Shown in pieces: positions 15,800 to 24,851 of a stretch of 64,000 nucleotides of DNA. Source of the stretch: Acetobacter sp. (lineage in GTDB: Bacteria; Pseudomonadota; Alphaproteobacteria; Acetobacterales; Acetobacteraceae); NCBI RefSeq assembly GCF_022483985.1, contig NZ_JAKVME010000002.1, positions 186,001 through 250,000 on the forward strand, given 5' to 3'. Under the pieces are notes generated by a model that worked only from the letters and a program-made list of their open reading frames with translations, had not been told where the DNA came from and did not search any database. Position 1 is the first letter of the stretch. Each line of letters starts with the position of its first letter. A program made the position numbers and the translations under genes.

Positions 15800-17947
15800 A
15801 TGTCTGCTCCCGTGTGGAAGCGCCTGAGAAAGCCGCTGACGCGTTCAGTCGCTCATCTCACCGCGGCGTCAATGGCCGTGTCGCCTGTTATGGTCACGGC
15901 CCCGGCTTTCGCCAAGGTGTCAACCGTTAAAACGGCGACACCGATCGAACATATCGTCCTTATCATTGGTGAAAACCACTCCTTTGATAATCTGTACGGA
16001 ACGTACATCCCGAAAAAAGGGGAGACGATCGATAACATTCTCTCGAAGAAGATCGTCAATGTAGACGGAACGCCGGGTACGAATTTCTCGAAGGCTGCAC
16101 AGCGTCAGTCGGCCGGTTCCGATACATACTCAATCGCACCGCCGAATCCAAAGGGATACAGCAAGCTTCCTGCTCCAGCCCTGTCCGGCACACCGGCCAA
16201 AGCGTCCGACACTGATCCGGCGCCTTTCGCCACCCTTGCGGCTGTCGAGGCTTTCGAAAAACTCGTTGGAAATAACGGAATCAATCGCACAGACTGGGCG
16301 AAGCTGACCACCGGCGCCAGCGGACTCGGTTCATCCGGTGTCGACACGCGCATCACAAACGCGAACAACCTGCCCAACGGTCCCTTCCAGCTTACGGGGG
16401 CCTCGCTGCCATATGACTCCTATGTCGGAAGTCCGGTTCATCGCTTTTTCCAGATGTGGCAGCAGGTCGACTGTTCGACCGCGCATGCAACGACGAAGAA
16501 TCCGTCCGGATGCCTGAACGACCTGTTTCCGTGGGTGGAAATCCAGAGCGGCACGGGTGGAAACGGCGGAGCTCAGGCGGCAAACTTCAATGATCTGAGC
16601 ACGGGCGAAGGCTCGATCGCGATGGGCTTCTACAATATGGCGACGGGTGACGCGCCATATTTCAAATCCCTGTCCGACAAATACACGACCAGTGATAACT
16701 TCCATCAGTCCGTGATGGGCGGGACAGGCGCGAACCATATCGCGCTCGGCACTGGGCTTGGCATTTACTACACGGACGGCAACGGCAATATCGCCACACC
16801 GCCGGAAAGCCAGATCGAAAACCCGAACCGTCAGAGTGGCACAACCAACTGGTTCACCCAGGACGGCTATTCAGGTGGTTCCTATGTCAAGTGCGCCGAT
16901 GACTCGCAGCCCGGCGTCAAGACAATCACCAGCTACCTGAAAGCACTTCCGGGTAAGCACCCGTCGCGCTGTAAGTCCGGCGCCTATTACATTGTCAACA
17001 ACTATAGCCCCGGCTATTTCGGTGATGGCACCGTGAATACGGGAACGTTCGTTATCCCGCCGTCAAATGTCCCGACAATTGCCGACCGTCTGAACGACAA
17101 GAAAGTCACATGGCGCTACTATGGCGCAGGCTGGAACAACTACGTCAAGGACCCGACCAGCCAGCTTGGCGGCGTCTATTGCGATATCTGCAATCCGTTC
17201 CAGTATGAAACGAAGATCATGGCGGATGCCCGTCAGCGTCAGGAACACATCAAGGACATCACTGATCTTGAAGCCGACCTGTCCTTGGGCAACCTGCCGG
17301 CAGTTTCCATTGTCAAACCGGACACCTTGCTGGATGGTCACCCAGCTTCCTCCAAGCCTTCACTCTTCGAAGCATTTACCAAGCGCGTGATCGAGAAGAT
17401 CAAAGCCAAGCCGGAAATCTGGAAAAAGACCGCTATTCTGATCACCTTTGACGAAGGTGGTGGTTCCTGGGATTCGGGCTATATCCAGCCGCTGGATTTC
17501 TTCGGCGACGGCACCCGTATTCCAGCGATCATGGTTTCTCCTTACTCCAAAGGCGGTCATATCAACCACACTTACGGAGACCATGTATCCTTCCTGAAAT
17601 TCGTCGAGAAAAACTGGGGTCTTCAGGTCGTCTCCCCCACGGGTCGTGACAATCTGCCCAACCCGGTCACATCCGGCAGCAACCCGTATGCGCCGACCAA
17701 TAGCCCGGCCATCGGCGACCTGATGGATATGTTCGATTTCTCATCCGCCTCCGACACAACCGGTAACGACAGTTCCACCACTGGTGGCAACTCCTCCTCC
17801 GGTTCTTCCGGTTCGGGTTCCTCGTCATCGGGTTCATCAGGCTCCGGCTCCACGTCGGAAACCGGTCTGGTCCAGCAGCTCCTGAAGCAGATTGAAACTG
17901 CGCTTCAGAACATCTGGTCCTCAATCTCGTCGCTCCTCTTTGGATAA
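15800..17947 (+). CDS. Secreted AcpA/phospholipase-C-type phosphoesterase
   Basis: This protein of about 715 residues belongs to the phosphoesterase family that includes AcpA acid phosphatase and bacterial phospholipase C. A Sec signal peptide ends at AFA (about residue 38). The N-terminal active-site motif is HIVLIIGENHSFDNLYGTY, with the conserved Glu-Asn used for metal and nucleophile binding in AcpA. Later motifs are GGTGANHIAL, LPAVSIVKPD, ILITFDEGGGSWD and RIPAIMVSPYSK, with a C-terminal NHTYGDHVSFLKFVEKNWGL. After the enzyme domain comes a Ser/Gly-only linker of about 40 residues and a 25-residue amphipathic helix. The start is the ATG at 15800, with GGAAGG at 15787; an ATG at 15785 is less well placed. 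It would hydrolyse phosphate esters in the periplasm or at the surface. Confidence 0.9.
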   Translation: MSAPVWKRLRKPLTRSVAHLTAASMAVSPVMVTAPAFAKVSTVKTATPIEHIVLIIGENHSFDNLYGTYIPKKGETIDNILSKKIVNVDGTPGTNFSKAAQRQSAGSDTYSIAPPNPKGYSKLPAPALSGTPAKASDTDPAPFATLAAVEAFEKLVGNNGINRTDWAKLTTGASGLGSSGVDTRITNANNLPNGPFQLTGASLPYDSYVGSPVHRFFQMWQQVDCSTAHATTKNPSGCLNDLFPWVEIQSGTGGNGGAQAANFNDLSTGEGSIAMGFYNMATGDAPYFKSLSDKYTTSDNFHQSVMGGTGANHIALGTGLGIYYTDGNGNIATPPESQIENPNRQSGTTNWFTQDGYSGGSYVKCADDSQPGVKTITSYLKALPGKHPSRCKSGAYYIVNNYSPGYFGDGTVNTGTFVIPPSNVPTIADRLNDKKVTWRYYGAGWNNYVKDPTSQLGGVYCDICNPFQYETKIMADARQRQEHIKDITDLEADLSLGNLPAVSIVKPDTLLDGHPASSKPSLFEAFTKRVIEKIKAKPEIWKKTAILITFDEGGGSWDSGYIQPLDFFGDGTRIPAIMVSPYSKGGHINHTYGDHVSFLKFVEKNWGLQVVSPTGRDNLPNPVTSGSNPYAPTNSPAIGDLMDMFDFSSASDTTGNDSSTTGGNSSSGSSGSGSSSSGSSGSGSTSETGLVQQLLKQIETALQNIWSSISSLLFG

Positions 17948-17958
17948 ACGAGCAGGAA

Positions 17959-17990
17959 GTATCATCCGGACCCGCGTGTCCGGATGATAC
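17959..17990. terminator. Strong hairpin terminator after phosphoesterase gene
   Basis: GTATCATCCGGAC (17959-17971) and GTCCGGATGATAC (17978-17990) form a perfect 13-bp stem with a 6-nt loop, 11 nt after the stop codon. No T-run follows directly, but a second hairpin does. Confidence 0.75.
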
Positions 17991-18001
17991 AGCCACCATA
18001 A

Positions 18002-18033
18002 CCGCCGTCGTCTTTCTCTTTGAAAGGCGGCGG
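18002..18033 (+). terminator. Second hairpin with T-rich tail
   Basis: CCGCCG (18002-18007) pairs with CGGCGG (18028-18033), and inside it CTTTC pairs with GAAAG; the downstream CATTTTGTGTTTT is T-rich. Together with the stem at 17959 it should end plus-strand transcripts before the hydroxylase gene. Confidence 0.6.
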
Positions 18034-18073
18034 CATTTTGTGTTTTCAGCCCTTGCAGTCACAGGAAGCCCCG

Positions 18074-18760
18074 ATGCCCGTCCATATCGAAAAAATCCTG
18101 AATCCTGATGAAATTTCGGAATGCCGGAAACTTCTGGAGGAAGGGCGCTGGATCGACGGGCGCGAAACAGCCGGTGTGCAGGCCATCCATGTGAAAAAGA
18201 ACCGGCAACTCGATGCGGAATGTGAAAAAGCAGCAAAAGCCCGGCAGATTGTCGTCGCAGCACTCGGGCGCAATCTTCTGCTGCGAAGCCTCGCCTTGCC
18301 GCGTATGATCTGCCCGCCGATGTTCAACCGCTATGAAACTGGCATGACCTATGGTGCGCATGTCGATAATTCAGTGCAGATCATCCCGGGAAGTAACGGT
18401 CAGATGATGCGTGCTGATCTGTCCGCCACCCTGTTTCTCAGTGAGCCGGACGAGTACGACGGCGGTGATCTTGAGCTTGAAATGAATGCGGGCGTCGAGC
18501 AGATCCGTCTTCCGGCGGGAGACCTGATCGTCTATCCCACCACTATGATCCACTCCGTGGCGACCGTTACACGCGGCGTGCGTCTGGCGTCGTTTTTCTG
18601 GATTCAGTCCCTCGTTCCGGAGGCGTCATGTCGCGCCATCCTCTTCGATCTCGACCGCGCAATCATTGACCTGCGTTCCCGCACGGAAGAGGGAGATCCG
18701 GCGATCCTGACGCTCACCAACAGCTATCACAACCTGTTGCGTACATGGTGTGAGATCTGA
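18074..18760 (+). CDS. PKHD-type Fe(II)/2-oxoglutarate hydroxylase (YbiX/PiuC)
   Basis: This 228-residue protein matches the YbiX/PiuC hydroxylases, whose genes often go with iron uptake. The iron ligands are visible: His and Asp in GAHVDNSV and a distal His in TTMIHSVATVTRGVR, where the following Arg would bind 2-oxoglutarate. PPMFNRYETGMTYG and LFLSEPDEYDGGDLELE are the family blocks that frame the site. The start at MPVHIEKIL is chosen because AGGAAG lies 7 nt upstream. The gene ends next to the SPFH operon, so it may be transcribed with it. The natural substrate of the family is not known to me. Confidence 0.9.
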   Translation: MPVHIEKILNPDEISECRKLLEEGRWIDGRETAGVQAIHVKKNRQLDAECEKAAKARQIVVAALGRNLLLRSLALPRMICPPMFNRYETGMTYGAHVDNSVQIIPGSNGQMMRADLSATLFLSEPDEYDGGDLELEMNAGVEQIRLPAGDLIVYPTTMIHSVATVTRGVRLASFFWIQSLVPEASCRAILFDLDRAIIDLRSRTEEGDPAILTLTNSYHNLLRTWCEI

Positions 18761-18851
18761 CTGTGGCTTTCATAATATCTTAATAAACAACTCGGCTCCC
18801 ATCCGTATAACGCAGAAAGATTTCTGGGCAGAGTGGAGACGTACGGTAATC

Positions 18852-20690
18852 GTGGCGGGATATGAAAGCCGAAAGCCGGAGTCCGTCTCCCAGATCAACG
18901 CAGCGCGGCGGGGTTTGCTCCTCACCGGCACGATAGCGTTCATCGTTCTGTCGCTTGTTTCAGGCATCGTTCTGGTTGCCCGCAGGCATGCAGCCAGCCA
19001 GACCAGCTTCGCAGCACTGCTTGCACAAACACCCCTGTCCGGCGTCCTGACCGCCGATCTTTGTCTGGTCATTGCAGGAGCCATCAGTACGCTGCTCTGC
19101 CTCCATCACCGACAGAATGTGACGCCTGATGCAATCGCTGCTTCCAACTGGCTCCCGGGCCTGTTGATGGCGCCACTCTCTCTCTCCGCTCTCGTGCTTG
19201 CTGGTCGTGCGACAGGAACTGTGGTCGATATGGCCCGGTTCAGTCACAATGCGCTCAGTGTTGCCTCAGGACTCAGTCTGCTTCTGGCTTTTATCGTCCT
19301 GTTTCAGGAACGGGCCCTTGCCACCACGCTACGCGACAGTATTCCGGAAGTGCGCGGTCTGGTGGCTCTTCTGCGGAGCGTTGTCAGCACTCTGGCTTTC
19401 GCCGGATTTCTCACCGGCTGTGCCGCAGGGGGCATGATGCTTCCTGCATGGTTATGGAAAATTCCCTGCTGGCTGGTGGTCTGCGCCGCCTGCGAACTTC
19501 TTGCCAGATATGTCATCCGCTGGTTCTTGCCCACCGGTCAGGCCCCAACCGCAGTCGGCAATCTGCTCTTTGATGACCCCCGCGTCCTGCATCCCGCTCA
19601 CATTGCTCTGCTTCTGAAAACACAGTTCGGGGTGGATTTCGAACGAAGCTGGGCGCTCAGTTTCGTTCGTCAGGCTTTCCTGCCTGTGACCGTCACGATG
19701 GTCCTGCTCGTCTGGTCGTTCAGTGGTGTTGTGAAAATAGGTCAGAATCAAAGAGGTGTTTACGAATTTTTCGGAGCGCCTCGCGCGGTCCTGAGCCCGG
19801 GGCTCCATCTTATTGCGCCTCGCCCATTCGGTTATGTCAGACTGACTGAGTTCGGCACCATCCGTTCCATCATCATAGCGGATACGTCTGACGCCGCGAA
19901 AACCGTTACCGACAGCTCCACAGCGGAAGGCGAGGCGCCCGACAGCGCAAACCACCTGTGGGAAAACTCGCCTGACGACGCATCCTATCTTGTCGCGCGC
20001 AGCAATGACGGTCGCGCCGGGTTCGAGATTCTTACAGTCAACCTGCGTATTCTCTACCGTGTCCGCCTTTCTGATCAGGGTGTCATGGACGCGTTGTATA
20101 ACGTCTCTTCGCCCGACGATCTGCTCCGCTCGCTCGCCCGACATGATCTCGTCACCTTTTTCGCGTCGGAGACTCTGGATGGGGTCATGGCGACGCGTCG
20201 TGATAAAATTGCCGAAATTATCTCGATGAAACTGCAACAGGCTCTCGACAGCCGTCACTCCGGAATAGAAGTCGTCGCCGTCCTGATCGACTCCGTGCAG
20301 CCCCCCGCTGCTGCCGCGAAATCCTGGCGGGCCGTACAGGCAGCGGAGGTCAGGGCGCGGATGAGCATCGCTGAAGAACGGACCCGAGCGGCAGGAACAG
20401 CAGCACTGGCGCGACGTGACGCCTACACCGCGCAGTCATTCTCTCTGGCGGAAGCAGAGACAATCCGGAACACCGCCCGCGCCGATGCGGCCAGAATGAC
20501 AGGTGACGACAAAGCCTGGCAGGCAGGGGGGCGCGCTTTTTTGTTCGAATATTATCTCGCGGCCCTGAAAACCAACCTCCGTGACGCAGCCATCACCGTG
20601 GTCGACAGCCATATTCCCCGCAGCCTTCTGGATCTGCGTGAAACGCAATCCGGCCAGCTTCCTCCTGATGACAGAATGGCTCCGAAATGA
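18852..20690 (+). CDS. Polytopic SPFH-domain protein (HflK-like)
   Basis: This is a protein of about 612 residues with two parts. The first 320 residues hold seven predicted membrane helices (for example GLLLTGTIAFIVLSLVSGIVLVA, SVVSTLAFAGFLTGCAAG and VTVTMVLLVWSFSGVVKIG). The rest is a band-7/SPFH domain (RGVYEFFGAPRAVLSPGLHLIAP, later LTVNLRILYRV) with an Ala/Glu/Arg-rich coiled-coil tail. SPFH proteins form large ring-like membrane scaffolds and control proteases such as FtsH. Housekeeping HflK has only one helix, so the multi-helix head is unusual. I favour the GTG at 18852; the frame is open back to 18750, overlapping the hydroxylase gene. It overlaps the next gene by ATGA. Confidence 0.82.
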   Translation: MAGYESRKPESVSQINAARRGLLLTGTIAFIVLSLVSGIVLVARRHAASQTSFAALLAQTPLSGVLTADLCLVIAGAISTLLCLHHRQNVTPDAIAASNWLPGLLMAPLSLSALVLAGRATGTVVDMARFSHNALSVASGLSLLLAFIVLFQERALATTLRDSIPEVRGLVALLRSVVSTLAFAGFLTGCAAGGMMLPAWLWKIPCWLVVCAACELLARYVIRWFLPTGQAPTAVGNLLFDDPRVLHPAHIALLLKTQFGVDFERSWALSFVRQAFLPVTVTMVLLVWSFSGVVKIGQNQRGVYEFFGAPRAVLSPGLHLIAPRPFGYVRLTEFGTIRSIIIADTSDAAKTVTDSSTAEGEAPDSANHLWENSPDDASYLVARSNDGRAGFEILTVNLRILYRVRLSDQGVMDALYNVSSPDDLLRSLARHDLVTFFASETLDGVMATRRDKIAEIISMKLQQALDSRHSGIEVVAVLIDSVQPPAAAAKSWRAVQAAEVRARMSIAEERTRAAGTAALARRDAYTAQSFSLAEAETIRNTARADAARMTGDDKAWQAGGRAFLFEYYLAALKTNLRDAAITVVDSHIPRSLLDLRETQSGQLPPDDRMAPK

Positions 20691-21736
20691 ACGCACCATT
20701 AACAGGTCTTCGCCCCGGAGCGGACGAGGCTCCTTTCTCTCATCTTCCCGCAGCCGGAACGGAGCCTGCGAAGAAAAAGACTCTTTCCGGCCTGATCACC
20801 CGCTTCGGCATCGCTGGACTGGTCTTCTGCGCCGCCCTGTCCACGGCCACATCCTTCACGGTCGAGACTGGAAAAGCCGTTGTCGTCACACGGTTCGGTG
20901 CGCCGGTCCGGGTTCGCACGGAGCCGGGTCTTCTCTGGAAACTTCCAGCCCCGCTTGAGTCAGGGCAGGTTGTCGACCTTCAGACACGCACCACTTCTGG
21001 CGGCTTGCAGGATGTTGGCACCCGTGACGGCCTGCGTGTGCTGATTCAGGCCTATCTGGCATGGTCCGTCTCCAGTGATCCTGAACATATCAGACATTTT
21101 CTGAGAGCAACCGGCAACGAACCGGATGAGGCAGCACGCCAGCTCAGATCCCTGCTTGGTTCGATGCTCCAGATCGTCGCCAGCGATTTTCCCCTGCGGA
21201 ATCTCGTCAACACCGATCCGCATGAAGTCAGGATCGCCGAATTCGAGACAAAACTCCTGAACGCGCTTCAGACTCAGGCCGAAGCGATTTACGGCATTCA
21301 TATCGACCAGATCGGGATCGAACGGCTGAGTCTGCCCGCTGAAACCTTGAGCGCGACAGTGGCCCGCATGCGGGCGGAACGTGAAACCGTCGCCGCCGCG
21401 CGTACCGCCGAAGGGTTACGTCAGGCGGCGGCTGTGAAATCAGACGCGGAGCGTGACGCCCGCATCATCGTTGCGCAGGCAAAAGCCGAAGCTGCGGCCA
21501 CGGAGGCCCGCGCCCGTGCGGACGCAGCCCGGATTTATGCTGAAAGTTACGCCAGAAATCCGGATCTGTACACCAGCCTGCGCACACTCGACACGCTGAA
21601 CAGCCTTGTCGGACGGAACACGCGCCTTGTGATGCGCACCGACGCCCCGCCATTCAATGCCCTGACCGGTCTGCAAAACGCGGCTCAGAGCATTCCGGCA
21701 TCATTGTCCGCTCCCGCCGCTGGTCCACATCCATGA
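20687..21736 (+). CDS. SPFH-domain protein, HflC-like
   Basis: This 349-residue protein has one helix (LITRFGIAGLVFCAALSTATS) and a band-7/SPFH domain beginning GKAVVVTRFGAPVRVRTEPGLLWKLPAP, as in HflC. The region RMRAERETVAAARTAEGLRQAAAVKSDAER is the family's coiled coil. It continues into the conserved YARNPDLYTSLRTLDTLNSLVGRNTRLVMRTDAPPF tail shared with HflC/HflK. It is the second of three tandem SPFH genes and overlaps its neighbours by ATGA on both sides, so the three proteins are probably made in step and form a hetero-oligomer. It is a paralogue of HflC; the genuine hflC would be elsewhere. Confidence 0.88.
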   Translation: MNAPLTGLRPGADEAPFSHLPAAGTEPAKKKTLSGLITRFGIAGLVFCAALSTATSFTVETGKAVVVTRFGAPVRVRTEPGLLWKLPAPLESGQVVDLQTRTTSGGLQDVGTRDGLRVLIQAYLAWSVSSDPEHIRHFLRATGNEPDEAARQLRSLLGSMLQIVASDFPLRNLVNTDPHEVRIAEFETKLLNALQTQAEAIYGIHIDQIGIERLSLPAETLSATVARMRAERETVAAARTAEGLRQAAAVKSDAERDARIIVAQAKAEAAATEARARADAARIYAESYARNPDLYTSLRTLDTLNSLVGRNTRLVMRTDAPPFNALTGLQNAAQSIPASLSAPAAGPHP

Positions 21737-22869
21737 CACCGGACAGCCCAGTTCTCTCCGATGTGAATCCCCCAGCGGACGGCGCGCTGGAACAGTCCGT
21801 CCGCCTCGCTTTCACAGTGCTGAGCGGTATTACGATCCTGCTTGGCCTGATCTGGCTGACGGGCAATATCCGCTCTGTCCCGGCTGACAGCAATGCGATT
21901 GTCGTGCGCTACGGAAAGATCGTCTCCGTCCGTCAGTCCGGTCTTGTCGCGGCGCTGCCAAAGCCCTTTGAAAATGTCTATTTCCTGCCAGCGCGGGACA
22001 AACAGCTTTCCCTGCATGTCACCCGCGACAACACCGATTACAACAGCGACGAAACGGATCTTGAACTTCAGGAATCCGATGATTTCTACCACATGGAAAA
22101 AAGTCGGGACGCGGCGAATTCCAGCTATCTGCTGACCGGTGACGGCAATGTCGTCCGTCTCGACGCAACGCTGTTCTACCGCATCGTCCGTCCGGTATCC
22201 TATGTGCAGGCCCGCAGCCATGTCCCGGCTGCGTTGAGACGCCTCTTTTACGCCGCCGCAACGGATGTCGCCGCTTCCCATCCCGTGGAAGATTTTCTCG
22301 TCGTGCATACGCCGCTCAACGCAACCGACGCCGACGAAGCCCTGTCGATCCGACGCACCGCCCTGCGGGAGCAGCTTCTTTCGGCGGTTAACGCACGTCT
22401 TGCCGCGCTACGCGGCCGCTATGCCGATCCCGGTATCGAGATCGCCCGCATCGACCTGATGGTCGTCCTGCCGCCCCGCGCCAAACAGGCGTTCGATCAG
22501 GTGCTGACCGCCGAGCAGGCGGCCGCGCAGAATATCGCCTCCGCCCGCACGGACGCGGAACGGATTTTACAGGAAGCCGGACGCGAACGGGACCGCATTA
22601 CAGCGGATGCGACCGCCACCGCCGTTGAAATGGTCCGTCAGGCCGCCGGACAGACCGCAGGGATTACTGCCGTGGAAAGCGCCGCACGTAATGCCCCGGC
22701 GAACGCCCGCAACGCGGTCGCGATTCAGGCATGGCGCGGGAAAGTCACCGAGGTCTTCGCAAAGGCCGGTCAGATCACTGGTATCGCTCCGGATACCGGA
22801 CAGATCATCCTGCCCGGCCCGGCCCTGACTCCGCCTTCTGCTCCACAGGACGGAGAAGCCAGCCAATGA
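21733..22869 (+). CDS. SPFH-domain protein, HflK-like
   Basis: This 378-residue protein is the third SPFH member. One helix (FTVLSGITILLGLIWLTGNI) is followed by the HflK-type entry SVPADSNAIVVRYGKIVSVRQSGLVAALPKP. Then comes a domain with SSYLLTGDGNVVRLDATLFYRIV, close to the LTGDENIVDVDFVVQYRI of HflK. The tail is the usual Ala-rich coiled coil (FDQVLTAEQAAAQNIASARTDAER). With the HflC-like neighbour it would make a hetero-complex. It overlaps the preceding gene and the ATPase gene by ATGA. Confidence 0.88.
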   Translation: MTPDSPVLSDVNPPADGALEQSVRLAFTVLSGITILLGLIWLTGNIRSVPADSNAIVVRYGKIVSVRQSGLVAALPKPFENVYFLPARDKQLSLHVTRDNTDYNSDETDLELQESDDFYHMEKSRDAANSSYLLTGDGNVVRLDATLFYRIVRPVSYVQARSHVPAALRRLFYAAATDVAASHPVEDFLVVHTPLNATDADEALSIRRTALREQLLSAVNARLAALRGRYADPGIEIARIDLMVVLPPRAKQAFDQVLTAEQAAAQNIASARTDAERILQEAGRERDRITADATATAVEMVRQAAGQTAGITAVESAARNAPANARNAVAIQAWRGKVTEVFAKAGQITGIAPDTGQIILPGPALTPPSAPQDGEASQ

Positions 22870-24851
22870 GTGCAACCACCGCTTTTTCCTCCGCCCCCAG
22901 CGTCGGGCGCGGTCTCAGCCAGCATGCACAGAATGCAGCGCCGTCCGGGAACCCCGGTGCTCTGATGAGCCTCACCGAACGCTGGACGCTCGGGACGCAG
23001 CTTGTGCTGGCGATGGTGGCCTGCTGGCTGCTCATGATTGCGCTGGTCTGGAAATATCTGATCTCCGCCGGTAGCGCCGTACCCGACCTCGCCGCTACTG
23101 GCGCGGCCCTGCTCGTCGCGCCTCCGGTCCTGAGCGCCGCTCTGACCAGCCTGCGCCATCCCTCGCTGCACGGACTGACCGACCAGATCGTCGCCGTGGC
23201 CATGCTGGCCTCATGGGCGTCCGGGGATCTGCTCACTGCCGCCCTGCTGCCCATAGTGATGATCATCGGACACGTCTTCGAGGAGCGCTCCCTGCTCGGC
23301 TCGCAGGAGGCCATCCGGGCGTTGGAGCGTCTTGTCGACACCACTTCACTCCGTCTGAACCCGGACGGCACGACAGAAGACGTCACCGCCTCGCAGCTTG
23401 TCCCCGGAGACTGTGTCGAACTCCGTCCCGGCGACCGTGTGCCGGCTGACGGCCTGATTCTCGCCGGTCACTCATCGCTCGACATGGCGTCTCTGACCGG
23501 CGAGTCCGTGCCTGTCGAAGTCGTGCCGGGTGAGCGTGTTCTGGCTGGAACGATCAGTCTTTCGGGTGTGCTGACCGTGGAGATAACGCGCGTTGGCGGT
23601 GAGACGGCGCTCGGGCAGATCATCGCCCTGATGGAAGTCGCCGAAGAGGCCAGACCGCCGTTGACCCGCCTGCTCGAACGCTATGCGGGTCGGTACATGG
23701 CGCTCATCATGACCATCTCCGCCGCCGTGTGGTTCGCCTCCGGCTCCACTTCCGCGATGCTTGCCGTGCTCGTCGCCTCCTGTCCCTGCGCCGTCGTGCT
23801 CGCCGCCCCCGCCGCATCCATCGCCGCGATCGCCGTCGCCGCCCGGCACGGAATCCTCATACGCGGCACGGCGTTTCTCGAACATCTTGCCGATGTCACC
23901 TCCCTCGTCATCGACAAAACCGGCACACTCACTACAGGCCGCCTCTCTCTGGAACGCGTCATCACCGCACCCGGTGTTGCGGAGGCGGACCTCCTGTCCC
24001 TAGGCGCCACGCTCGGCAGCCTCAGCGCCCATCCCGTCAGCCGTGCGCTCGCCAGAAGCGCCGTCCCGCTGTCGAAATCCACTTTCAGCGACGTGCAGGA
24101 AGAGCATGGCCTCGGGCTCCGCGCCGTAGCACAGGACGGTAGTCTCTTTCTCATGGGTCGTCCGGCCCTGCTGACAGGGGAGGGAATCGATCCCGGCCCT
24201 ACGCCGGATCATGACGGGCCGGTCGTCTGCCTCAGCAGGAACGGAGGTCTGATGGGCTGGTTGCTGCTGTCAGACACTGTCCGTCCGGAAGCTCCGGAAG
24301 CCATGCGGACGTTGCGCGATCTCGGTCTGTCCCGTCAGATTCTTCTGACCGGCGACCGTCTGTCCGTCGCGCAGCGTGTCGGCGAAAAAGTCGGGATCAT
24401 CGCAATCGAGGCTGAAGTTCTGCCTGCTGGAAAAATGAGCTGTGTTCTGAATGATATAGAACAGGGTCATCTCCCGCTTGTCGTGGGCGATGGCATCAAC
24501 GACGCGCTCGCGCTGCGCGCCGGGGCCATCGGAATCGCCATGGGGGCCGAAAGCACCGATGTCGCGCTCAGTTCCGCCGATATTGTGCTGATGCAGCCCG
24601 ACCTCCGCCGTCTCGGCACCGCAATCCGGCTCAGCCGTCGCTGCCGCCGTACCATCCAGACCAATGTCGCCATGGGCGTCGGCTGGACCGGTATCCTCAT
24701 CATCTGTGCGGCGTTCAATCTGCTCGGCGCACAGGGCGCCGTCATGGCCGCCGTGCTGCACAATGCGTCCACTCTGGCCGGACTGGCAAATGCTGGACGC
24801 CTGCTGCGGTTTGACGAAACAGGCCTGCCGGAACGAAAGCCTTCATCATGA
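22866..24851 (+). CDS. P1B-type heavy-metal-translocating ATPase
   Basis: This is a 661-residue metal-pumping ATPase. The motifs are the actuator TGES (SLTGESVPVE), the membrane metal site CPC (ASCPCAVVLAAPAA), the phosphorylation site (VIDKTGTLTTGRL), the nucleotide-site HP pair (LSAHPVSRALA) and the hinge GDGINDALALRAG. CPC points to soft-metal or Zn/Cd/Pb export, but there is no N-terminal HMA domain or Cys/His-rich tail to say which metal. The start is the ATG at 22866 overlapping the SPFH stop; the longer frame from 22731 is inside the previous gene. Being in one operon with three SPFH proteins suggests that the scaffold organises or protects the pump, which is inference. Confidence 0.92.
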   Translation: MSATTAFSSAPSVGRGLSQHAQNAAPSGNPGALMSLTERWTLGTQLVLAMVACWLLMIALVWKYLISAGSAVPDLAATGAALLVAPPVLSAALTSLRHPSLHGLTDQIVAVAMLASWASGDLLTAALLPIVMIIGHVFEERSLLGSQEAIRALERLVDTTSLRLNPDGTTEDVTASQLVPGDCVELRPGDRVPADGLILAGHSSLDMASLTGESVPVEVVPGERVLAGTISLSGVLTVEITRVGGETALGQIIALMEVAEEARPPLTRLLERYAGRYMALIMTISAAVWFASGSTSAMLAVLVASCPCAVVLAAPAASIAAIAVAARHGILIRGTAFLEHLADVTSLVIDKTGTLTTGRLSLERVITAPGVAEADLLSLGATLGSLSAHPVSRALARSAVPLSKSTFSDVQEEHGLGLRAVAQDGSLFLMGRPALLTGEGIDPGPTPDHDGPVVCLSRNGGLMGWLLLSDTVRPEAPEAMRTLRDLGLSRQILLTGDRLSVAQRVGEKVGIIAIEAEVLPAGKMSCVLNDIEQGHLPLVVGDGINDALALRAGAIGIAMGAESTDVALSSADIVLMQPDLRRLGTAIRLSRRCRRTIQTNVAMGVGWTGILIICAAFNLLGAQGAVMAAVLHNASTLAGLANAGRLLRFDETGLPERKPSS

